From Solwaraspora sp. WMMD791 (GTDB lineage: Bacteria > Actinomycetota > Actinomycetes > Mycobacteriales > Micromonosporaceae), in contig NZ_CP120737.1 in NCBI RefSeq assembly GCF_029581195.1, positions 1,240,001 to 1,304,000 of the forward strand: 64,000 nucleotides of DNA, read 5' to 3'. The notes below the pieces were generated by a model that was not told where the DNA came from, ran no database searches, and worked only from the letters and a program-made list of their open reading frames with translations. Shown one piece after another: positions 58,126 through 64,000 of this stretch. Each line of letters starts with the position of its first letter. Within the stretch, counting starts at the first letter, position 1. The position numbers and the translations under genes are program-made.

Positions 58126-58261
58126 CGACGACGCACCGATGGCAGCCGGCCACAGTGCCGGCGGCCGACCGCCGTCTGGCACCGGCAAGCTCCACCGCGA
58201 ACTGGTTGCATGATTGTGCAACCGCCCGGGATTGCGGACTTCCCGACGACGGCACGGCTGT

Positions 58262-58291
58262 GGGCCGGGACACCGCGCGGTGTCCCGGCCC
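58262..58291. terminator. Bidirectional hairpin between cbt operon and adhE
   Basis: A perfect 13-bp stem (GGGCCGGGACACC / GGTGTCCCGGCCC) with loop GCGC lies 16 bases from the adhE stop and serves both convergent transcripts. The gap 58126-58261 shows nothing else. Confidence 0.8.
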
Positions 58292-58307
58292 GACGGACGG
58301 CGGACAG

Positions 58308-61010
58308 TCAGCCCTGTTCGCTGCCCGCGTCGACACCGGTGCCCGGGCCGGCGTCAGTGTCCGGGCCGGCGTCGGCCTTGCCGTAGTAGGCGGCCCGCAT
58401 GAGCTGCTGCATGTCGTCGAGCATCGGCATCCGAGGGTTGGCCGGCGCGCACTGGTCCTCGTACGCGTTGACCGCCTGCTGCGGCAGGCTCGCCAGGAAC
58501 GACGCCTCGTCGACCCCGACGGCCTGGAACGACGGCTCGATGCCGACGGCGTCGCGCAACCGTTCGACGGCGGCCGCGTACGACTCCACGCCTTCGGCGG
58601 GGGTGGCCGCCGGCCGGCCGAGCATCCGGGCGATCTCCTGGAACCGTTCCGGAGCCCGGTAGTTCTCGTACTTCGGCCAACCGGACAGCTTGCCAGGTCG
58701 CGCCCCGTTGTACCGGATCACGTGCGGCATCAGGATCGCGTTGGTCCGACCGTGGGCGATGTGGAACGTCGCGCCGAGGGTGTGCGACATGGCGTGCACG
58801 ATGCCGAGGAAGGCGTTGCCGAACGCCATCCCGGCGATCGTCCCGGCGTTGTGCATCTTCTCCCGGGCCTCGGGGTCGGCGGCGCCGTGCCGCACCGCCC
58901 GCTCCAGGTGGGCGAAGATCAGCCGGATCGCCTGCAGGGCGAGCCCGTCGGTGTAGTCGTTGGCGTACACCGACACGAACGACTCGGTGGCGTGGGTCAG
59001 CGCGTCGAAGCCGCTGTCGGCGGTGACCACCGGTGGCAGGTCGGCGGCGAGCACCGGGTCGATGATCGCCACGTTCGGGGTGAGCGCGTAGTCGGCCAGC
59101 GGGTACTTCTTGCCGGTCACCGTGTCGGTGATCACCGCGAACGGGGTGACCTCGGCCCCGGTCCCCGACGTCGTCGGGATGCAGACCAGCTTGGCCAACT
59201 CGCCCGGCGCCGGGAAGGTGAACGCTCGCTTGCGGATGTCGAAGAACTTCTCCCGCATGTCGGCGAAGACCACCCCGGGGTGCTCGTAGCGCAACCACAT
59301 CACCTTGGCCGCGTCCATCACCGAACCGCCGCCGAGGGCGATGATGGTGTCCGGGCGGAAGTGACGCATCTGCTCGGCACCAGCGTCGACGGTACGGATG
59401 CTCGGCTCCGGTTCGACGGTGTCGATGATCTGCAGCGCCACCCGCTGCGCCCGGCCCTGCAGCACGGTCAGCACCCGGTCGACGAACCCGAGCCGGGTCA
59501 TCGTCGCGTCGGTGACCACGGTGACCCGGTGCACGTCCGGCATGTCGGCCAGGTACCGGATCGCGTGCGGCTCGAAGTAGATCTTCGGCGGCACCTTGAA
59601 CCACTGCAGGTTGTTGGTCCGCCGGGCCACCCGTTTGATGTTGAGCAGGTTCACCGCGGTCACGTTGTTCGACACCGAGTTGCGCCCGTAACTACCGCAG
59701 CCCAACGTCAGCGACGGAGCGATCGCGTTGTACATGTCACCGATCGCGCCCTGCGAGGCCGGCGCGTTCCAGATGATCCGTACCGCCTTGACCCTGCGGC
59801 CGAACTCCTCGGCGAGAGCGGCGTCACTGGTGTGGATGACAGCGCTGTGGCCGAGGCCGTGGAACTCGACCATCTGCTCGGCGTACCGGATGCCGGTGGC
59901 GTGCCCGTCGGCGCGCAGCACCGCCAGCACCGGGCAGAGCTTCTCCCGGGTCAGCGGCTCGGCCGGGCCGACCTCGTCGACCTCGACCAGGATTATCGAC
60001 GTGTCGGCGGGCACGGTGAAGCCGGCCTGCGCGGCGATCCAGACCGGTGACTGCCCGACGACGGCGGGGTTGAGCGCGGCCCCGGCGCAGCCCGCCGATC
60101 CGGCGGCGACCCCGAACAGCAACTCCTCCAGCTGGCGCTTCTGCTGTGGAGTCGCACGGTGGGCATGCAGCGTGGCGAACTCGGCCATCGCCGGTTCGTA
60201 GATTTCGTCGTCGATGATGACCGCCTGCTCGGAGGCGCAGACCATGCCGTTGTCGAACGCCTTGGACAGCACCACGTCGTTGACGGCCCGGGCCAGCTTC
60301 GCCGTCCGCTCCAGGTACGCCGGGACGTTGCCGGCACCGACGCCCAGAGCAGGCTTGCCGGCCGAGTACGCCGCGCGGACCATGCCGTTGCCGCCGGTGG
60401 CCAGGATCAGCGCCACCCCGTCGTGGCGCATCAACGCACCGGTGGCCTCGACCGACGGGTGCTCGATCCACTGGATGCAGTGGGCCGGCGCACCAGCGGC
60501 GATCGCCGCGTCGCGGACCACCCGGGCCGCTTCGGCGCTGCACCGCTGGGCGGCCGGGTGGAACGCGAAGATGATCGGGTTACGGGTCTTCAGCGCCAGC
60601 AAGGCCTTGAAGATGGTCGTCGACGTCGGGTTCGTGACCGGGGTGACCCCGCAGATCACGCCGACGGGTTCGGCGATCTCGACGATGCCGCTGATGTCGT
60701 CGCGACCGACCACACCGACGGTCTTCAACGTCGCCATGCTGTGGGTGACGTGTTCGCAGGCGAAGATGTTCTTCACCGCTTTGTCTTCGAAGACGCCGCG
60801 GCCGGTTTCCTGCACCGCCATCCGGGCCAGGTCGCTGTGTCGACCGAGCGCGGCGACCGATGCCTTTCCGACGATCGTGTCGATCCGCTCCTGATCGAAC
60901 TCTGCGTAGTCGTCGAGCGCCTTGGACGCCGCCGCCACGAGGGCGTCGATCGCGATCTGCGTCTCGGTCGACACGGCCGGCTTCGTGGACATCTGGACGC
61001 CTGCGGTCAT
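58308..61010 (-). CDS. adhE: AdhE, bifunctional acetaldehyde-CoA/alcohol dehydrogenase
   Basis: A 900-aa fusion that converts acetyl-CoA to ethanol using two NADH, or the reverse. The aldehyde dehydrogenase half has catalytic Cys258 in NGMVCASEQ and an NAD site GGNGMVRAAY. The iron-dependent alcohol dehydrogenase half has GGGSVMDAAK and iron ligands in DSGFDALTHATES, MSHTLGATFHIAHG and ILMPHVIRYN. It probably assembles into spirosomes like E. coli AdhE. ATG 61010 follows GAGGTGATCGGAA. The gene is monocistronic, with a strong hairpin in its leader. AdhE in an aerobic actinomycete points to survival or redox balancing under low oxygen. Confidence 0.96.
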   Translation of the reverse strand: MTAGVQMSTKPAVSTETQIAIDALVAAASKALDDYAEFDQERIDTIVGKASVAALGRHSDLARMAVQETGRGVFEDKAVKNIFACEHVTHSMATLKTVGVVGRDDISGIVEIAEPVGVICGVTPVTNPTSTTIFKALLALKTRNPIIFAFHPAAQRCSAEAARVVRDAAIAAGAPAHCIQWIEHPSVEATGALMRHDGVALILATGGNGMVRAAYSAGKPALGVGAGNVPAYLERTAKLARAVNDVVLSKAFDNGMVCASEQAVIIDDEIYEPAMAEFATLHAHRATPQQKRQLEELLFGVAAGSAGCAGAALNPAVVGQSPVWIAAQAGFTVPADTSIILVEVDEVGPAEPLTREKLCPVLAVLRADGHATGIRYAEQMVEFHGLGHSAVIHTSDAALAEEFGRRVKAVRIIWNAPASQGAIGDMYNAIAPSLTLGCGSYGRNSVSNNVTAVNLLNIKRVARRTNNLQWFKVPPKIYFEPHAIRYLADMPDVHRVTVVTDATMTRLGFVDRVLTVLQGRAQRVALQIIDTVEPEPSIRTVDAGAEQMRHFRPDTIIALGGGSVMDAAKVMWLRYEHPGVVFADMREKFFDIRKRAFTFPAPGELAKLVCIPTTSGTGAEVTPFAVITDTVTGKKYPLADYALTPNVAIIDPVLAADLPPVVTADSGFDALTHATESFVSVYANDYTDGLALQAIRLIFAHLERAVRHGAADPEAREKMHNAGTIAGMAFGNAFLGIVHAMSHTLGATFHIAHGRTNAILMPHVIRYNGARPGKLSGWPKYENYRAPERFQEIARMLGRPAATPAEGVESYAAAVERLRDAVGIEPSFQAVGVDEASFLASLPQQAVNAYEDQCAPANPRMPMLDDMQQLMRAAYYGKADAGPDTDAGPGTGVDAGSEQG

Positions 61011-61031
61011 TTCCGATCACCTCGTTCGGTC

Positions 61032-61060
61032 AGCACCGGCGGCACCTTGCCGCCGGTGCT
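61032..61060 (-). promoter_or_regulatory. Perfect 13-bp hairpin in the adhE leader
   Basis: AGCACCGGCGGCA and TGCCGCCGGTGCT flank a 3-base centre, 22 bases before the adhE ATG and directly before its ribosome site. It may be an operator, an mRNA stabiliser or a translation-control hairpin. It does not match the Rex consensus. Confidence 0.5.
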
Positions 61061-61169
61061 CACCCTCATCGTCACTCCGGACGGTGATCGCGCGCTGCCG
61101 CCGTACGTCCCCGATCGCCGGGACCTAGGTCACCGGGTCCACCCGCACCCCGGTGACCGGTCGAGGTGG

Positions 61170-61982
61170 TCAGCTGCCGGACCGTGCCGCTGCGAGCTCC
61201 CGCGCCCGGGCCGGCCAGTTCGGCAGGCTCGCGGTGGCCCGCACGCCAGCGGCGCGCACCGCCGCGCGCAGGGTCGCCTCGTCGGTCGCGCCCAGCTCGT
61301 CGTACGTGCGGATGCCGGCGGACTGCAGGGCGGCGGCCATCTTCGGCCCGATGCCCTCGATTCGCCGGAAGTCGTCGGCGGGTCCGGAATCCACGGTCAC
61401 CGGGGCCGCAGCCGGCTCCGGCTCGACGACCGGCTCGACGACCGGCTCGGCAACGGCAACCGGCTCGGCAACCACCGGCTCGGCAACCACCGGCTCGGCA
61501 ACCACCGGCTCGGCGGTAGCAGCGACCGGCTCAGGTTCCACGACCGTCGGCTCAGGCTCCACGACGGCGACCGGCTCAGGCGCGGCTGCCACCGGCTGCG
61601 GCTCGACGGCTGGTGCAGACTCGGCAACCACCGGCTCCGCCACCGCTGGCGCGGTCTCGATCGGCGCGGTCTCGACACGTCGTGGCGACGGCACCGTGGC
61701 AGCGGGCGGCACTGCCGGTTCCGCCGTGGACGCCGAGTCGACGGTGGCCGTCGCGGCGGGGGTGGTCTCCGTGGCCGGCTCCGGAGCAGGGTCGGCAGCG
61801 GTTGCCGTCGCCGCCGTGGTGTCGGCAGGCGCCGTGGTGTCGGCCGTCGAGTTCCCGGGCCGGACGGGCGGCTCGGCGGTGCTGGCGGCTGCGGACCGGC
61901 GGCTCATCACGAGCCAACCGGCGACCGCGCCGAGCAGCACGACGACCAGCAGAATCAGTACGTTTCCGAGGGACCAGTCCAC
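61170..61982 (-). CDS. Membrane-anchored helix-hairpin-helix protein with Ala/Pro/Val/Glu repeats
   Basis: A 270-aa protein. The N-terminus is one membrane helix (about 5-27, GNVLILLVVVLLGAVAGWLV). A long low-complexity region (about 30-200) follows, including repeats of EPVVA. The C-terminal about 65 residues are a helix-hairpin-helix domain like DUF4332 (DDFRRIEGIGPKMAAALQSA, then IRTYDELGAT). Such HhH domains bind DNA or proteins. A membrane-tethered version with a flexible arm is unusual; it could link nucleoid and membrane, which is speculation. GGAGG five bases before GTG 61982 decides the start. Confidence 0.82.
   Translation of the reverse strand: MDWSLGNVLILLVVVLLGAVAGWLVMSRRSAAASTAEPPVRPGNSTADTTAPADTTAATATAADPAPEPATETTPAATATVDSASTAEPAVPPAATVPSPRRVETAPIETAPAVAEPVVAESAPAVEPQPVAAAPEPVAVVEPEPTVVEPEPVAATAEPVVAEPVVAEPVVAEPVAVAEPVVEPVVEPEPAAAPVTVDSGPADDFRRIEGIGPKMAAALQSAGIRTYDELGATDEATLRAAVRAAGVRATASLPNWPARARELAAARSGS
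61461..61513. repeat. 15-bp tandem repeat inside the HhH protein gene
   Basis: Three and a half perfect copies of CGGCTCGGCAACCAC, with degenerate copies on both sides (about 61425-61530). They encode the EPVVA pentapeptide and are a likely slippage-variable tract. Confidence 0.9.
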
Positions 61983-62090
61983 GGCAACCTCCAGCAGCAA
62001 AAAGTCAGAATTGCGAAAGGGTCTCGTTGTGGCCTTGCCGCTGTCAAACTACGGGCAGCGGCAGAACGTGACGAGGGCAGGGATGCTTCG

Positions 62091-63272
62091 CTACTCTTCG
62101 CCGACTGTCGAGGAACGGTGCGTACCGCCGAAGAACGGCGCACGAACGCCGGCCGGTCGCACCGCCGACGAATCAGCCGGGGCCAGACCGACCCGGCCGG
62201 TGACGGCCCGTACCAGATGCGCCCGGTCCCATCCGCGTGCCGCGCGCACCGGTGCCAGTGTGGTGCCCGCCGCCAGTGCCACCACCAGGTCGCCCGCCGC
62301 CTCGGTCAGCCACGGGGGGACGCCGAGGCCGTCGGCCAGGTCGACACCGTGGACGGCCAACTCGACGACCCGGGTGGCCTGGAAATCGGTCAGGGTCATC
62401 GGATCACCGTGCCGGGTGACGACCATCCGGTCCATCGGCGCGGCCGCGACCTGCGCGGCGGCGCTCGCTGTCCGGGCCGCGAGCTCGTCGACCGCGTCGT
62501 CGACCGTCAGGGCCGCCGCCCACCGCTGCGCGTCGACGACCCGGGCCCCGTCCACGTCGGGACGGAACCGGGCGTCCGCCACGTAGTAACCGATCGCGTC
62601 CACCAGGCCGCCGGAGTCGGCGGCGGGCTCGCCGCCAGCAAGCATCTCCACGGTACGGGACAAGGCGATCACCGTATGTCCCAGTAGTTCCTTCACCGTC
62701 CAGGGCGTACACCGGGTCGGTCGGTCGAAATGTGCCGCCGGGACCGTCCGTAGCGCCTCGACCATCGCCCGGCTCTCCGCCGCGTAGGCCGCCGCCACCT
62801 CGTGGGCCCGCCAGATCCGCTGCACCACCCGGAAACGTTCGGCCACCACCATGGTCCGGTCGTCGACGGTGAAGGTGTCGTCACCCAGTGCCGCACGCAT
62901 CGGCGCAGACTGCCAGAAGTCGACGTGCGCCCGACGCCAGGCGGCCACGTCGGCGAACCCTTCGCCCTCGTCCATGGCGTGCGCCAGGTCCACCTCGGCC
63001 AGCGGGACCACCCGTACCTCGGTGGTCTCCAGCACCGCGCACGGCCGGCCCGCCGAATCCACCAGGACGGACCGGTCCCCGGGCACCGGCAGCGGCTCGT
63101 CGTCGTGCTCGTACTCGCGCAGCAGCCCGGAGGTGGTGGTCTTCGCACCGGTGAGGATCGCCGCGACCAGTCGGTCCCGCAGCGGTCCGGGAAACGCGAA
63201 CTGCGCGGGTGGCAGATCGTCGTGCCGACGCGGTACGTCCCGACCGGCACCACGCTCCGCCTCGATCGCCAC
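62091..63272 (-). CDS. ASCH domain fused to mycothiol-type maleylpyruvate isomerase/DinB domain
   Basis: A 393-aa two-domain protein. Residues about 20-155 form an ASCH domain (FPGPLRDRLVAAILTGAKTT, then VVPLAEVDLAHAMDEGEGF and DDRTMVVAERFRVVQRI), a fold related to PUA that binds RNA or nucleotides. Residues about 160-350 are an MDMPI/DinB-like four-helix domain with the metal-type His in LLGHTVIALSRTVEML and ELAVHGVDLADGL, typical of mycothiol-dependent enzymes. The GTG start at 63272 has no good ribosome site. The combination suggests a thiol-dependent enzyme guided by a nucleic-acid-type domain, but no function is known. Confidence 0.82.
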   Translation of the reverse strand: MAIEAERGAGRDVPRRHDDLPPAQFAFPGPLRDRLVAAILTGAKTTTSGLLREYEHDDEPLPVPGDRSVLVDSAGRPCAVLETTEVRVVPLAEVDLAHAMDEGEGFADVAAWRRAHVDFWQSAPMRAALGDDTFTVDDRTMVVAERFRVVQRIWRAHEVAAAYAAESRAMVEALRTVPAAHFDRPTRCTPWTVKELLGHTVIALSRTVEMLAGGEPAADSGGLVDAIGYYVADARFRPDVDGARVVDAQRWAAALTVDDAVDELAARTASAAAQVAAAPMDRMVVTRHGDPMTLTDFQATRVVELAVHGVDLADGLGVPPWLTEAAGDLVVALAAGTTLAPVRAARGWDRAHLVRAVTGRVGLAPADSSAVRPAGVRAPFFGGTHRSSTVGEE

Positions 63273-63390
63273 ACTCGCAGTCTACTGACAGCAGGTGTCA
63301 CCCGAGCCTGCCCCGGGTGGGACACCGGCGCTCCCCGGGGGGTCCCGCAATTGACGTGACGGCACGCGCCTGGTGGGCCACGATGTCCCC

Positions 63391-63924
63391 GTGACGACGA
63401 CCGGATCGCGCGCGGTGACGCTGCACCCGATGACCCAGGCTGAGTACGACGTGCGCATTCCCGCCCTGATCGCCGGCTATGCCGGCAGCCTGCTGCGGTC
63501 CGGGCGGGCCACGACCGCGACGGCGCTGGCCGAGTCGCGCCGGCAGCACGCCGAACTGCTGCCCGACGGGCTGGCCACCGAACGGATGATCTTCCTGGTG
63601 GCCCGGCCGGCGGATGTCGACGACGCGCCACCGGTCGGTTGGATCTGGGTGGGACTACCCGGTCCCGCCGAGCCGGAACGGCCCGCCTGGATCTACAACA
63701 TCGAGGTCGACGCGGCGCAGCGCGGCAACGGGTACGGCCGGGCGCTGCTGGCCGCCGTGGAACCGCTGCTCGCGGCGCGCGGAGTTACCCGGCTCGGGCT
63801 CAACGTCTTCGCGGACAACCCGGTGGCCCGCCGGCTCTACGAGTCGACCGGGTACGCGGTCACCGCCCAGCAGATGGTCAAACCGATCGGTCCCGCCTCC
63901 GCACCGCCGGCCGACCCGGCGTGA
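63391..63924 (+). CDS. GNAT family N-acetyltransferase
   Basis: A 177-aa acetyltransferase. The acetyl-CoA site is YNIEVDAAQRGNGYGRALL, with the R/Q-x-x-G-x-G/A motif as QRGNGYG, followed by LGLNVFADNPVARRLYESTGY, the usual C-terminal strand-helix pair. The substrate is unknown; related proteins acetylate amino groups of proteins, amines or antibiotics. GTG 63391 is chosen; GTG 63373 is in the same frame. No clear ribosome site precedes either one. Confidence 0.88.
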   Translation: MTTTGSRAVTLHPMTQAEYDVRIPALIAGYAGSLLRSGRATTATALAESRRQHAELLPDGLATERMIFLVARPADVDDAPPVGWIWVGLPGPAEPERPAWIYNIEVDAAQRGNGYGRALLAAVEPLLAARGVTRLGLNVFADNPVARRLYESTGYAVTAQQMVKPIGPASAPPADPA

Positions 63925-63946
63925 CGGTGCCGCTCGCCGGGCTTGC

Positions 63947-63965
63947 ATCTCAAGCCGCTTGAGAT
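63947..63965 (+). promoter_or_regulatory. Palindromic operator-like site
   Basis: A perfect dyad ATCTCAAG-CCG-CTTGAGAT lies just before a new gene start at the window edge, in the position of an autoregulator's operator. Families such as MarR or PadR use sites of this size, but the match is not specific. Confidence 0.5.
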
Positions 63966-63980
63966 CGCATAGTGGGCGTC

Positions 63981-64000
63981 GTGGACATGAACGAGCTCTA
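63981..64000 (+). CDS. Start of a further gene, cut by the window end
   Basis: GTG 63981 or ATG 63987 opens a frame (MDMNEL) that runs off the window. With the palindrome just upstream, a transcriptional regulator is a reasonable guess, but too little sequence is present to identify it. Confidence 0.3.

Noticed and set aside
61032-61060. Transcription terminator upstream of adhE
   Set aside because: It lies in the adhE leader just before the ribosome site with no T-run and no upstream gene on that strand ending there; better treated as a regulatory hairpin.
61461-61513. CRISPR-like array
   Set aside because: The repeats are 15-bp, contiguous and in frame within a coding region; there are no spacers.

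Overview
The window is chromosomal DNA from a high-GC actinomycete. The best guess is a member of the Micromonosporaceae; this rests on gene content and codon use, not on a marker gene. Signs pointing that way are almost exclusively GC-ending codons, frequent GTG/TTG starts, a CobIJ fusion as in actinobacteria, a mycothiol-type DinB (MDMPI) domain, an F420/PNPOx-like protein and a CtpI-like P-type ATPase. No rRNA, tRNA, CRISPR array or intact mobile element was found. The only mobile trace is a decayed TnpB 3' end at 15146-15300.

Region 1 (1-8116) is signalling and envelope. It has a membrane GGDEF protein with a degenerate EAL domain, then a cobalamin-binding CarH-type sensor without a DNA-binding domain, translationally coupled to a SpoIIE-type PP2C phosphatase. 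A STAS anti-anti-sigma protein is divergent from that pair. A GT4 glycosyltransferase and a peroxiredoxin follow. Region 2 (8282-16303) is stress-related: a large LAL/MalT-type LuxR regulator, a triple-BON protein, an MscS channel, a solo Hsp70, a small DUF2795-like protein and a BON-methyltransferase fusion. Region 3 (16385-19633) is an operon of a cytoplasmic-looking subtilisin with an N-terminal Mrr_N-like winged helix and an alpha/beta hydrolase. This is the least familiar cassette in the window. Region 4 (19872-30123) holds a 1497-aa P-type ATPase with a duplicated HAD half, a DUF1345 membrane protein, a ferric-reductase-like membrane protein coupled to a NuoF-ferredoxin fusion, and a secreted protein carrying a recent, nearly perfect 282-bp internal duplication.

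Region 5 is the cobalamin island, in two blocks. Block A (31239-41333) is cobL-cobM-cobK on the plus strand, convergent with cobG-cobH-cobIJ on the minus strand, and then cobN behind a cobalamin riboswitch. Block B (52238-58125) is a ChlI/ChlD-type chelatase subunit, cobO and cobB on the minus strand, divergent from cbtB-cbtA and a small thioredoxin-like [2Fe-2S] protein. Each arm of block B has its own cobalamin riboswitch, back to back in one 530-bp gap. CobG implies the oxygen-dependent pathway. Several steps (cobA, cobF, cobD/cbiB, cobQ, cobU/S/T) are not in the window.

Between the two blocks (41407-52175) lie a pirin, a chitin-type AA10 LPMO, an MFS transporter, a GHL10-type glycoside hydrolase, a Sel1-repeat protein, a NarL-type two-component system, a DUF2306-like membrane protein, a secreted protein, a DUF2277 protein and a TetR regulator with a dyad-rich promoter. 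The right end (58308-64000) has adhE with a leader hairpin, a membrane-anchored helix-hairpin-helix protein with a PVVAE repeat, an ASCH-MDMPI fusion, a GNAT acetyltransferase and the first codons of a further gene behind a palindromic operator-like site.

The most interesting signals are the B12 sensor/PP2C/STAS module in a cobalamin-rich neighbourhood, the subtilisin/hydrolase pair, the divergent twin riboswitches, and the domain fusions (BON-methyltransferase, ASCH-MDMPI, NuoF-ferredoxin).
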